Shown here: positions 25,956 through 34,530 of the stretch, piece after piece
Layout: the number at the start of each line of letters is the position of its first letter
Numbering within the stretch: position 1 is the first letter of the stretch
DNA from: Hellea sp.
GTDB lineage: Bacteria > Pseudomonadota > Alphaproteobacteria > Caulobacterales > Maricaulaceae
Assembly (NCBI GenBank): GCA_020628635.1
Contig: JAHDEU010000001.1
Coordinates: forward strand, 1 to 35,677
DNA length: 35,677 bases
Direction: 5' to 3'
Program-made: the position numbers and the translations under genes
Notes under the pieces: model-generated
The model's input: only the letters and a program-made list of their open reading frames with translations
Database searches by the model: none
What the model was told of the DNA's origin: nothing

Positions 25956-27992
25956 ATGCAGGACACGATTTCAGACCTGAAGTTTTTCGTTCGCTTCATC
26001 CACGACGGAACCCGCCTCGGCGCGCCGGACGTGGACGGTGCAACCGAAGGCGACAGGCTCCGGGCAATCACCCGAGGCGCCAAGAGCAAGCGATCGAAAT
26101 CCCGCCGGGGCACGCTGCCCCTGCCAGCGGACGAGAGCAAACCGGGAAAGGCGAACGCCAAAGCGAAGGCTGGTTCGCAGCCATCTGCAAAGGCGCGTGC
26201 CAAGACCGCCGGCAAGGCCCCCGCACGGAAGTTCGGGGCAGATGTCGAGGACATCGCAGCGGAGGCGCGCACGGTGCTCCGGCGCGCGGACGCCATGCGT
26301 TTTACGTCTTCGCACAACCTCCGCCGCGCGCAGGCGCTGGGCGAAACGCGCGCAGCGAACACATCCAAGGCACGCGCTGCGGACGATCCGGTTCTGCAAT
26401 ACCGCTTCGGCCCAGACTTCAGCACGCAGGAACGCCAGTATTTGCTCAACAAATATCCCGTCGCGGCCCTGTTGCTGCAGCAAGGATATCCTGTGTTTGG
26501 CGAGGAAACCCAGATCAGCCCGTCGCGCCGGCGCGAACTCCTGTCCGGCATGAGCGCGAAAGCGCCTGCGGGCTGGGCCAGCCTCGACTACGCCTTGATC
26601 TCGGACGACCATGCCGCCCTGTTCGATGCCGGGCTGATCACATCCACCCTGCCATTCATCCGGCTGAAGGCCGGCAAGGCCATCAGGGGCGGCACGGATG
26701 CGAGCCTGGATCAGGACATGGTTGAGGGGTTCAAAGCCCGCGACCTGCCGGAATGGTTCGCCAGCGAACTGGCCAGCGTGGCGGCCTTTTCGCAGAACCT
26801 GGATGCGACGGGCGAGCTTGCCGGCAATTCGTACTGGTTCAATGACAGCGCCAGCTCGATCCGCGCCATTTCCGAAGCCCTGGATGGCGCCATTCCGCAA
26901 AACACCACCCACGCGCTGCTCGTGCCCTGGATCGGCAAGGGCGGCGGCGAACTGGTTTCCATCTGGCACGCCCTGGCGATCGACAGGGCGGGCGGTCATG
27001 CCGTCATGCTCGGCACGGATGGCGGCAAGCGTGAATGGCAGAACCGCCTTCCCGCCAGCACCACCTATGTGGAGTTGCCGGACGTGCTGGAGGCTGCGAG
27101 CCTGCCCGGACAGGGGCTGGATCCCGAGGACATCAAACACGCCCTGTCCGCCGTCCTGCGGGCGCGCGGCCTGCAGGCCGTCCATGTCATCAATTCCTAT
27201 CTCGGTTTTCAAACGCTCAAGACCCGGGCGGATTGGGGCAGCACCAAGGTGTTCGTGTCCCTGTTTGGCGTCGGCAAGGACAGCCACGGCCTGGATGCGG
27301 GCTATTGGCTCGAGGCGAGCGACCTGAAGGGCGTGGACCGTTTCCTGACGGACAACAGCGTCGTCCCCGACCAGCGGGCGGAGAGCTTCGGGCTCGCCCC
27401 CAGACAGGTGGCCGCGGTCGCCTATCCCGCGACGGCAACGCGCGCCTATCTGGATGTGGAGCGCCCGGACGGCGCGCGTCCGCAGATTCTCTGGGCATCG
27501 CGTCTGGACAACGAGAAACTTCCCACGCTGGTTTTCGAGATCGCCGCGCGCATGCCCGACGTGGACTTCAACATGTTCGGCTCGGCCGTGCTGGACAGCC
27601 TCACTCTCGACTCCGCTCCGGACAATGTGCGTATCCGCGGCGCCTTTGACGGATGGACGTCCCTGCCGGACGAGCCGTTCGAGTGTCTGCTCTTCACGTC
27701 CATGTGGGAAGGCCTGCCCAATGTGACCATCGAGGCCTTGGGGTCCGGTCTGCCAATCGTCGCGTCGAATGTGGGCGCCATCCGGGAAGTTGTCCGCGAG
27801 GATTGCGGTGTGCTGATCGACGATGTGTTCGAGCCAGACGGCTATGTGAAGGCCCTGCGCCAACTGCTGGACGATCCGGAACTGCGCCGCGAGATGGCCG
27901 CCAACGCCGTCGCGCAAATAGAGACGGAACGCAGCGTGGACAGTTTCATGAAGCGGCTGCACCAACTGGGCTACCTCACCCGGACCGAGTAG
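25956..27992 (+). CDS. Large glycosyltransferase, GT4 (GT-B) C-terminus with basic low-complexity N-terminal segment
   Basis: The start is set at 25956, behind a GGAAAG ribosome site, giving 678 residues. Residues about 40-90 form a Lys/Ala/Arg-rich low-complexity stretch. Residues about 150-310 are unassigned. A GT-B fold follows: the N-terminal half begins LLVPWIGKGGGELVSIWHALA, and the C-terminal half has QILWASRLDNEKLP, then EGLPNVTIE in which E585 and E593 form the EX7E motif of retaining GT4 enzymes. The end is GSGLPIVASNVGAIREVV and a typical C-terminal helix. It probably acts after or with the preceding GT2-containing enzyme. The acceptor is unknown. The basic segment could bind membrane phospholipid or another protein; that is inference. 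Confidence 0.83.
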   Translation: MQDTISDLKFFVRFIHDGTRLGAPDVDGATEGDRLRAITRGAKSKRSKSRRGTLPLPADESKPGKANAKAKAGSQPSAKARAKTAGKAPARKFGADVEDIAAEARTVLRRADAMRFTSSHNLRRAQALGETRAANTSKARAADDPVLQYRFGPDFSTQERQYLLNKYPVAALLLQQGYPVFGEETQISPSRRRELLSGMSAKAPAGWASLDYALISDDHAALFDAGLITSTLPFIRLKAGKAIRGGTDASLDQDMVEGFKARDLPEWFASELASVAAFSQNLDATGELAGNSYWFNDSASSIRAISEALDGAIPQNTTHALLVPWIGKGGGELVSIWHALAIDRAGGHAVMLGTDGGKREWQNRLPASTTYVELPDVLEAASLPGQGLDPEDIKHALSAVLRARGLQAVHVINSYLGFQTLKTRADWGSTKVFVSLFGVGKDSHGLDAGYWLEASDLKGVDRFLTDNSVVPDQRAESFGLAPRQVAAVAYPATATRAYLDVERPDGARPQILWASRLDNEKLPTLVFEIAARMPDVDFNMFGSAVLDSLTLDSAPDNVRIRGAFDGWTSLPDEPFECLLFTSMWEGLPNVTIEALGSGLPIVASNVGAIREVVREDCGVLIDDVFEPDGYVKALRQLLDDPELRREMAANAVAQIETERSVDSFMKRLHQLGYLTRTE

Positions 27993-28106
27993 GGAAAAAA
28001 CCATCCCCGCTCTCCGGCCCGCCAAACAGCTCCCAAAGCCCGGCGGGGCCTGCGGTCAGGCGCCGCCTTCACCGATCCCATCCCCGCCCCGGCGCGGCCT
28101 TCCTAC

Positions 28107-28130
28107 TGTGTGAGCGTTGAACCTCACACA
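28107..28130 (+). promoter_or_regulatory. 8-bp perfect inverted repeat next to the ribosome site of the fibre gene
   Basis: TGTGTGAG and CTCACACA flank an 8-base loop, and the right arm runs straight into the AAGGA ribosome site of the fibre gene. It could be a dimeric repressor operator or an mRNA hairpin limiting translation. No T-run follows, so it is not a terminator for the upstream gene. Confidence 0.5.
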
Positions 28131-28143
28131 AGGACCCACGCCC

Positions 28144-29979
28144 ATGCCCATCAATGCCGGCAACCCGCAATCGCCACGCCTCGCCCTTCCGCTGCTTGTC
28201 CCCGGACAGGCAGCCAAACACATCACCGTCAACGAGGCGCTGCTCCGGCTCGACAGCCTGGTGAATGTGGAGATCGAGGAGGCCGGACGCACGTCGCCCC
28301 CGGACGCGCCCGAAGAGGGCGAGGTCGTGCGGGTCCTGCCTTCGGCGACAGGGCCGTTCGCAGAACGGGACGGCGAATTGGCCGTGTACGTCAACGGCCA
28401 TTGGGACTTTGCCACGCCTGTTGCCGGGCAAACGGCGTGGGTGCGCAGCACGGGCGAGACACTCGTTTTCGATGGGACCCAATGGTCTGCCCCGACCCTG
28501 CCCGACCGAGCCGATCGTTTGGGCATCAATGCCAGCGCGTCGGACGGCCAACGCCTCGCCTTGGCGTCTGACACATCGCTGTTCAATCACGGCGATAGCG
28601 GCAGCCACCGTCTGACGCTGAACCGCGAGGGCGAGAACGACACCGCCACGCTGGTCTTCCAGACCGCATTCTCCGGGCGATCGGAAATCGGGCTGAGCGG
28701 CGCGGACGGCCTATCGGTCAAGGCCAGTGCGGACGGCGCGGAGTTCGTGTCCGTCCTGCGTGTGCCGCCGGCCGGCGAGCACCTGGCGATCGACCGGCCC
28801 ATCCTGTCGGACGCGCAGCTCGGCGACCCGTCCAACAGCCGCTTCGGCATCGGCGCGCTCGATGGCGGCCAGCTGACGCGGGGCGGCGGCACGCAGGGCC
28901 TGCGCAACACGGCTATCGGGCACAACGCCCTTCACGCGGCCGGAACCGCCAGCAACAATGTCGGTGTGGGCTACGGCGCAATGAGCGCGGTGACGACCGG
29001 TGGCAGCAATGTGGCCATCGGCGCGCGCGCCCTCGAAGACAACACCACTGGCGGGGCCAACACGGCAATCGGCTATTTCGCGCTGGGCGCATCGGTGAGC
29101 GGCAGCTTCAACACGGCCGTCGGCTATGCCAGCAGCCTGCAATCGCAGAGCGGCGTGGACAATACAGGGCTCGGCGCGTTCACTCTCTACCAATCCCAGA
29201 CCGGTTCCCAGAACACGGCGGTGGGCAGCAACACCTTGCGCAACAACGTGGCGGGCAGTTCCAACACCGCGATCGGTTCCGGTGCGCTCTACAGCACGGA
29301 TGCGAGCTACAACACGGCCATCGGCGGCAACAATCTGCGGCGCCATCTCACCGGCAACGGCAACAGCGCCCTGGGTCACGGCGCGGCGTTCGCTTTGGAA
29401 GACGGGGCCAGCAACACCGCGGTCGGGCGCAGCGCGCTGGGCAAGGCGGTGACGGGCAGCTCCAACACGGCCGTCGGCAACGACGCGCTGAGCTTCCGCG
29501 TGGACGGCGCCATGCTGACGGGCCTGTCCAACTGCACCGGCATCGGCGCGGGCGCGCGAGTGTCCGGCTCCAACCAGGTCCAGCTCGGCAACAGCGCCAC
29601 GACGACCTACGCGTTCGGGCCGGTGCAGCAGCGTTCCGACCGGCGCGACAAGCGGGACATCGCTCCGTCGCAGCTTGGGCTCGACTTCATCCTCGCCCTG
29701 GAGGCCGTGGACTACGTCATGGACTACCGCGACGATTACAGTGACGGCGAGCGCGACGGCCGCCACGCGCGAACGCGCCGCCATTGCGGGTTCATAGCCC
29801 AGCAGGTGGAGGACGCCTGCAACCGGCTTGGCGTGGACTTTTCCGGACTGCAGCATCACGCGCATGGCGGGGGCGGCGACGACGTGTACTCGCTCGGATA
29901 CACCGCGTTCATCGCGCCGCTCGTGGCTGCGGTGCAGGCCCTGCACGCGCGGGTAGAGGCGTTGGAGGGACGTTCGTAA
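28144..29979 (+). CDS. Fibre protein: DUF2793, YadA-head-like repeats and S74 self-cleaving chaperone domain
   Basis: The start is the ATG at 28144, behind AAGGA, giving 611 residues. Residues about 8-115 match DUF2793 (SPRLALPLLVPGQAAKH, NEALLRLDSLV), a domain I associate with phage or gene-transfer-agent tail-type proteins. The middle (about 250-490) holds roughly a dozen NTAxG..AL repeats of 14-20 residues, like the trimeric left-handed beta-roll of YadA heads. The end is an S74 intramolecular chaperone: SDRRDK, with S498 and K503 in the Ser-x4-Lys arrangement of endosialidase tailspikes, then a GFIAQQVED helix and VYSLGYTAFIAPLVAAVQALHARVEALE coiled coil. Self-cleavage before S498 after trimerisation is predicted. 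No Sec signal is seen. No phage head or tail genes are nearby. Confidence 0.88.
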   Translation: MPINAGNPQSPRLALPLLVPGQAAKHITVNEALLRLDSLVNVEIEEAGRTSPPDAPEEGEVVRVLPSATGPFAERDGELAVYVNGHWDFATPVAGQTAWVRSTGETLVFDGTQWSAPTLPDRADRLGINASASDGQRLALASDTSLFNHGDSGSHRLTLNREGENDTATLVFQTAFSGRSEIGLSGADGLSVKASADGAEFVSVLRVPPAGEHLAIDRPILSDAQLGDPSNSRFGIGALDGGQLTRGGGTQGLRNTAIGHNALHAAGTASNNVGVGYGAMSAVTTGGSNVAIGARALEDNTTGGANTAIGYFALGASVSGSFNTAVGYASSLQSQSGVDNTGLGAFTLYQSQTGSQNTAVGSNTLRNNVAGSSNTAIGSGALYSTDASYNTAIGGNNLRRHLTGNGNSALGHGAAFALEDGASNTAVGRSALGKAVTGSSNTAVGNDALSFRVDGAMLTGLSNCTGIGAGARVSGSNQVQLGNSATTTYAFGPVQQRSDRRDKRDIAPSQLGLDFILALEAVDYVMDYRDDYSDGERDGRHARTRRHCGFIAQQVEDACNRLGVDFSGLQHHAHGGGGDDVYSLGYTAFIAPLVAAVQALHARVEALEGRS

Positions 29980-30009
29980 GCGTGCCCGCATAAAGACGGT
30001 CTTGCGTCA

Positions 30010-30058
30010 TTGGCAGGGCTGCCAAGGCTTGGTAGAGCGCTTGGAATTCCAACCAAGG
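30010..30058. repeat. Cluster of nested palindromes upstream of the small YIDPGSGS gene
   Basis: Within 49 bp there are TTGGCAG-gg-CTGCCAA (30010-30025), CCAAG-g-CTTGG (30022-30032), the 12-bp perfect palindrome TTGGAATTCCAA (30041-30052), and a CTTGG...CCAAG pair (30040-30057). The arms share CCAAG/CTTGG words, so alternative foldings are possible. The cluster ends 12 bases before the ATG at 30070. It could be an operator array, a switchable leader RNA, or an end structure for the fibre mRNA. Confidence 0.6.
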
Positions 30059-30069
30059 TTTCTCACGTC

Positions 30070-30288
30070 ATGTTGTTCCGGCTACTTCCAGTTCTTCTCG
30101 CCGCTATCGCGCTTGTCGGTGCGGCGACAACCCAGGCCCATGCCTATATCGATCCTGGTTCGGGCAGCGCCCTGCTGTCGATCATCATCGGTGCCTTCGT
30201 CGCCGTCGGGCTTGCCGTGAAGTCGTTCTGGTACAAGATCACCGGCTTCTTCGGCGGCAACAAGGGTGCGGATCAGGACGACGTCTAG
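30070..30288 (+). CDS. Small exported membrane protein with AYIDPGSGS motif
   Basis: This 72-residue protein has a signal peptide-like N-terminus (MLFRLLPVLLAAIALVGAATTQAHA). The segment YIDPGSGSALL and a membrane helix (LLSIIIGAFVAVGLAVKSFW) follow, then a short polar tail ending DQDDV. The AYIDPGSGS phrase followed by a helix is a pattern I recall from small uncharacterised proteins found beside membrane sulfatase/phosphotransferase-like genes; exactly that neighbour lies 34 bp downstream. The start at 30070 is preferred because it gives a clean signal peptide; a start 60 bp upstream would add a poor N-terminus. It may be a small subunit or partner of the downstream enzyme. That role is inferred. 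Confidence 0.78.
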   Translation: MLFRLLPVLLAAIALVGAATTQAHAYIDPGSGSALLSIIIGAFVAVGLAVKSFWYKITGFFGGNKGADQDDV

Positions 30289-30322
30289 AGCAGACCCTGC
30301 GGACGTCCCGACCGTCTGAACC

Positions 30323-32974
30323 ATGGCGAATAACGCGCATATACAGACCCGCTCGGCCAAGCCGGCGGCAAGACCTGTGCCGGGTCCACGAGCCGTGCGC
30401 GTGCTTGGCGTGTTGGCGACGGTTCTGATTGCGGCGCAGATCGCCATCTTTCTGCCGTTGCGCCTGTGGTCGGACAACCAGTTCAATTTCACGGCATCGC
30501 CGGGCAGCGCCTGGTGGCTGTTCCTGGCCACTTTCCTGCTGATGGCGCTGGTCGGCGCGGCTCTGATCTGGGCCGCGCCGCGCCGCGCCCGACCGGCTCT
30601 GAGCGCGGTTGCGCTGGTCGCCGTCATCATCCTGTTCCTGCAGCAGAACGTGCTGGTCTGGGATTACGGCCTGCTGGACGGCTCTGCACTGGATTTCGCG
30701 TCCAACATGACGGGCGGGCTGATCGACCTGGGCGTTTGGGTCGGCGGGTTGGCACTGGCGTTTTTCGCGCGCAATGCCGTTCTGCGTTTCGGGCGGGAGA
30801 TTTTGCTGTTCGGCGTCGTCATGGCCGGGGTCAACACTCTGCCCAGCGTGATGAGCGCGGCGGGATCCAAGACGCCCGCCTATTCCGTTACCGAGGCCAA
30901 CAAGTTCGGTTTCTCCAACACGCGCAATATCCTGATCGTCAATTTCGACGCCTATCAATCCGACATATTCTACGACATCATCGACACCGAGCCCGAACTG
31001 CGGGAGCAGTTTGAGGGTTTTACCTTCTACGCAGACAATGCAGCCGTCTTTTCGCGCACCTATCCCAGCATCGTCGCCATGCTGACTGGTCGTCGCTACC
31101 AGAAGGACGAGCCGATCGTGGACTTCATCCAGTCCGCCTATGACCCGTCCGTCCTCAGCGCCCTGAAAGAGGCGGGCTGGAATGTCGAGATCTACATCGA
31201 AGATGCCGCGACCGTTGCGATGACGGACCGCATCGTGGATAACGTCGTTGGTGGTGTGCAGTATGGCGACGTGATCGAAGGCTATTTCACGGCGTTGGAC
31301 CTGTCGCTGTTCCGCTCCAGCCCTCACTGGCTGAAACCGCTCTTCTATGGCGGCGGCGAGTTCTTCACCCTGCCGCGCATGCAAGACAGGCTCATGGCGT
31401 TCGAGCCCGAGCGGGACAACGCTGTCGTGACCCTGCCCGCGCCGGGAGACCACGCCGCCACCCGCTTCCTGGGACAGCTGGACACGCATGCGACCGCGGA
31501 TGGGGATGCGCCCGCCTTGCGCTTCTATTCATTGCTGATCCCGCACGTGCCCTTCACGCTCAACCGCGACCTGCAACGCGAGGATCTGGGCGACGGGGAT
31601 TCGTTTGAGGCCTACCGGGAATACTCGCGCGCGGCCGTCCGGGTGATGACGGAGATTACCGACGACCTCAAACGTCTCGGCATCTACGATGACACGGCGA
31701 TATTTTTCGTGTCAGACCATGGCGGCGGCACGTTCAACCGGCAGCAGTATGACCCGGATGCCCGCCGCTTCGAGGAAACAGAACGCTTCGGCTACCACCG
31801 CGCGCCCGCCCGTGCCCTCATGCTCTACAAGCCAGTCGGCGCGAAGGGCCCGCTGTCGGTGTCCCAAAGCCCGACCTCCCTGCTGGACATCGCGCCCACC
31901 GTGGCAGCGCTGGCGGGCGTGACGGCAAGCGGTGCGGACGAGGGCAAGCCGCTCGGAACGCTGGCCGCGGATGCGGAGCGTTCGCGCCCATTCGCCTACT
32001 ACTCGTTCACGGGCTGGGACTCGCGCTATCTGGACGACTTCAAGGCCTATTCGATCAACGGACCGATCCGCGACCTGGCGAGTTGGGAAAGCCTCGGCGT
32101 GCAGAGCGCGGAGGTCAAGCTGACGGACAAGGCCACCTATGATCTGGGGTCCGTGGTCACCTATGGCTCCGACGTGAAAGGCGACACCGTTTACTTCAAC
32201 GCGTTCCTGGACGGCGACGCCGATGCGCGGACCACCACCAAGACCCATGTCGCGACCCCTGGACCTCTTTCCCTGACCGTGCCGCTGACGCGCGCGCTCG
32301 ACCCGCGGCGGGCCTACCGGCTGGACCTGTCCGTTGCATCGAGCAATGTCGATCGCCGCTACGCGCTCTACCTGAACGACCGGCTCATACGCGTGCTGAG
32401 CCCGCAGGGGCGGATGAGCAACATCCCGATCTATCTGCGGGGCAGCGAAATCGGCAAGACCGACCAGTTGCGGATGCGGCTGGAAAAGCAGTCGCCCGGT
32501 GCCCCCGGGGATCTGCGCCTCGCGTCGCTGACACTCTCCGAGGCCGAGGCCACCCCCTTGCCCGACGATCTCGTTCTCGAGCTGGGCGACGTCGATGCGC
32601 AGGCCGATTACGGTCTCTACGGCTTCTACTGGCGTTCGTGGTGGGGCCGGTGGACCAACATGACGGAGGCGGGCGTGGTTTTCGCCGCCGATCCGGCCCT
32701 TTGCAAAACGCATGATCTCGTGCTCGAAGTCGGCATCATGGGAGAGCCGCTGACCTTTGACGACATCTCCGTTGAGGTGAACGGGCAGTCCCTGTCCGAG
32801 CGCGCGCGCGGAGCGGGCAGCCAGGCCGGGCGCACGGCGATCCGCTTCGACTGCGGCGGGGCTCTGCGCGACGACTTCAACGCCGTGACCCTGCGCACGC
32901 CACGACTGGGCAATCCACCGGACGGGCCCAATCTCGGCATTCAGCTGCACAGCATCTCGCTCCAGCCGCGTTGA
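30323..32974 (+). CDS. Membrane-anchored alkaline-phosphatase-superfamily enzyme (sulfatase-like fold, Thr nucleophile)
   Basis: This 883-residue protein has five N-terminal membrane helices (about residues 28-178). A catalytic domain of the alkaline phosphatase/sulfatase superfamily follows: metal ligand D209 in NFDAYQSD, T246 in SRTYPSIVAMLTG at the place where sulfatases carry the formylglycine cysteine, H408 in IPHVPF, and D465-H466 in VSDHGGG. A threonine there is typical of lipid-dependent phosphotransferases such as phosphoethanolamine or phosphoglycerol transferases, so sulfatase activity is unlikely. The last 260 residues look like beta-sandwich modules. It probably modifies a surface glycan in the periplasm. 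It follows the small YIDPGSGS gene by 34 bp and precedes a second such enzyme. Confidence 0.83.
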   Translation: MANNAHIQTRSAKPAARPVPGPRAVRVLGVLATVLIAAQIAIFLPLRLWSDNQFNFTASPGSAWWLFLATFLLMALVGAALIWAAPRRARPALSAVALVAVIILFLQQNVLVWDYGLLDGSALDFASNMTGGLIDLGVWVGGLALAFFARNAVLRFGREILLFGVVMAGVNTLPSVMSAAGSKTPAYSVTEANKFGFSNTRNILIVNFDAYQSDIFYDIIDTEPELREQFEGFTFYADNAAVFSRTYPSIVAMLTGRRYQKDEPIVDFIQSAYDPSVLSALKEAGWNVEIYIEDAATVAMTDRIVDNVVGGVQYGDVIEGYFTALDLSLFRSSPHWLKPLFYGGGEFFTLPRMQDRLMAFEPERDNAVVTLPAPGDHAATRFLGQLDTHATADGDAPALRFYSLLIPHVPFTLNRDLQREDLGDGDSFEAYREYSRAAVRVMTEITDDLKRLGIYDDTAIFFVSDHGGGTFNRQQYDPDARRFEETERFGYHRAPARALMLYKPVGAKGPLSVSQSPTSLLDIAPTVAALAGVTASGADEGKPLGTLAADAERSRPFAYYSFTGWDSRYLDDFKAYSINGPIRDLASWESLGVQSAEVKLTDKATYDLGSVVTYGSDVKGDTVYFNAFLDGDADARTTTKTHVATPGPLSLTVPLTRALDPRRAYRLDLSVASSNVDRRYALYLNDRLIRVLSPQGRMSNIPIYLRGSEIGKTDQLRMRLEKQSPGAPGDLRLASLTLSEAEATPLPDDLVLELGDVDAQADYGLYGFYWRSWWGRWTNMTEAGVVFAADPALCKTHDLVLEVGIMGEPLTFDDISVEVNGQSLSERARGAGSQAGRTAIRFDCGGALRDDFNAVTLRTPRLGNPPDGPNLGIQLHSISLQPR

Positions 32975-32979
32975 GCGGC

Positions 32980-34530
32980 ATGGACATACCCCGCCGGCCG
33001 TCCCGTCGTCTTTGCACTCTGGTCCTGCTGACGCTGGGCATCGGGCTCTATGCCTTGTCGCTCAGGAGCGCGAGCGCGGAGTTCACCGCCGCGCAACACC
33101 GCCAGCTCGCCCTATACGTGATGTTCTGGGTGGGCGTTCTGGCCGCCATCGCAGCCGTCCTGCCGTCGCGCGTCCGCGCCGTGGTGACGGCGGCCCTCGG
33201 CGCTCTGATCGTCATGAGCCAGTTCGCGTGGCTGACCGGCATCGCCAGTGCGCACCCGGCCCTGCAGCTTGCCTATGCCACCGGAGCGGCGGCGCTGACA
33301 TGGGGCGTGCTCCGAGCCGCAGCGTCCGGATCTTCCAGCCAAATGGTCATGGCAGCCGGGTGTGCGTTCCTCATCGGGCTTGCCGCGGTGACTGTTGTCC
33401 CCTGGTCCTTCGGCAGTGCGGCAGAACCCGCATTGGCCGCGGAAGACGGAGCCGCGCCCACCGACGCGCCGGACATCGTGTTTCTGTCGCTCGACAGCCT
33501 CGTGCCCGGGCCTCTCGCGCAAACCCTCATCCCCGGTTCGCAGCCCGTCTATATGGATGCCTTGGCGCATCACGGCGTACGCATTCTCCCCAATGGCTAC
33601 AGCGCCTTCATACCGACGCGGCCCGCGCTCAACAGCCTGCTCATGCTCGACGATGCGCGCTTTGCGGAGCTGGACGGAACCGCGCGGACCGAGTTCTTCA
33701 CCGGTGCGCGCTCCGGGCGGCTGGCTGAGGCACTCCGTCCGCTCGGCTACAGGGTCGAGACGTGGTTCGACTCCGCTTACATGGGCGAGCGCGCCGGGCC
33801 GGGCGTCGACTGGCTGCGCGCTGGCTTCGGCGAACAGACCCTGTGCAACCAGATCACGTCCCCGCTCGCTCTTTTCGGGCGCTGCCACCCGGCGCTGCGG
33901 CGCGTCCTGGACGGAAGCGAGACCGGCACGCCGTCAGAAGCCATGGGCGCGGCCATCGCCTCTACCCTGGCGGAGCGCAGGTCCGACGGACCGCCCCTCT
34001 TCCTGATGGCCCATGTCTATTCGCCAGGCCACACCGCTGCCAATGCGCGTGTGGACAAGACGGAGCGCAAATACCTGCATGCGGACGCGGACGCTCGCGA
34101 AACCTACTCAGCCTATTTCAACCGCAAGTCGCGCATTGCCGCCGCCCAGATCGACCGCGTGCTGTCAGCGGCAGCGGCAAGCCCGCGCCCGACGCTGGTC
34201 TTCGTCTACGGCGACCACGGCCCTTACACCACGCGGCGCCTGCCGCTGGATGCGGAAACCGGCCTGCCTCGCGATCCCGAGCAGACGCTGCGTTATCTCA
34301 CCGACCGCCACGGCGTCCTGTTGGGCCTGTGGCCTGGCACGGCATGCGAACCGCAGATGGAACCGCTCGCCACCCAAACCGCCACGCTCAGCAGCGAGGC
34401 CGCCCGGGCCGTGCTTCGCTGCGCTGGAGCAGACATTCCCGACCGCAGCGCCGATCCGTTCATCGCGCTGGCCACCGGACAGAAGATCGACCCGAACGAT
34501 CACCCTTACGAGCAGCCAGGCACACCATGA
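32980..34530 (+). CDS. Second membrane-anchored alkaline-phosphatase-superfamily enzyme
   Basis: The ATG at 32980 gives 516 residues. A TTG nine bases upstream overlaps the previous gene and is less likely. Four or five membrane helices fill residues about 10-145. The catalytic domain has D172 in FLSLDSLVPG, T213 in FIPTRPALNSLLML at the nucleophile position, H345 in MAHVYSPGH, and D412-H413 in YGDHGPY. The order of metal and nucleophile motifs matches the preceding 883-residue enzyme, but the C-terminal beta modules are absent and overall identity looks low. It is likely a phosphotransferase or phosphatase on the periplasmic face. Its stop overlaps the start of the lipoprotein gene (ATGA). 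Substrate unknown. Confidence 0.78.
   Translation: MDIPRRPSRRLCTLVLLTLGIGLYALSLRSASAEFTAAQHRQLALYVMFWVGVLAAIAAVLPSRVRAVVTAALGALIVMSQFAWLTGIASAHPALQLAYATGAAALTWGVLRAAASGSSSQMVMAAGCAFLIGLAAVTVVPWSFGSAAEPALAAEDGAAPTDAPDIVFLSLDSLVPGPLAQTLIPGSQPVYMDALAHHGVRILPNGYSAFIPTRPALNSLLMLDDARFAELDGTARTEFFTGARSGRLAEALRPLGYRVETWFDSAYMGERAGPGVDWLRAGFGEQTLCNQITSPLALFGRCHPALRRVLDGSETGTPSEAMGAAIASTLAERRSDGPPLFLMAHVYSPGHTAANARVDKTERKYLHADADARETYSAYFNRKSRIAAAQIDRVLSAAAASPRPTLVFVYGDHGPYTTRRLPLDAETGLPRDPEQTLRYLTDRHGVLLGLWPGTACEPQMEPLATQTATLSSEAARAVLRCAGADIPDRSADPFIALATGQKIDPNDHPYEQPGTP

Noticed and set aside
28900..29600. Regularly repeated AACAC-GG and related words resembling a CRISPR or satellite array
   Set aside because: The periodicity comes from NTAxG protein repeats with varied codons; repeats are not identical at DNA level and there are no unique spacers.
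28144..29979. Prophage or gene-transfer-agent cluster
   Set aside because: Only the fibre protein is phage-like. No terminase, portal, capsid, tail, integrase or lysis gene is present in the window.
30323..34530. Classical sulfatases
   Set aside because: Both proteins have Thr, not Cys or Ser, at the formylglycine position (T246 and T213), so formylglycine-dependent sulfatase activity is not supported.
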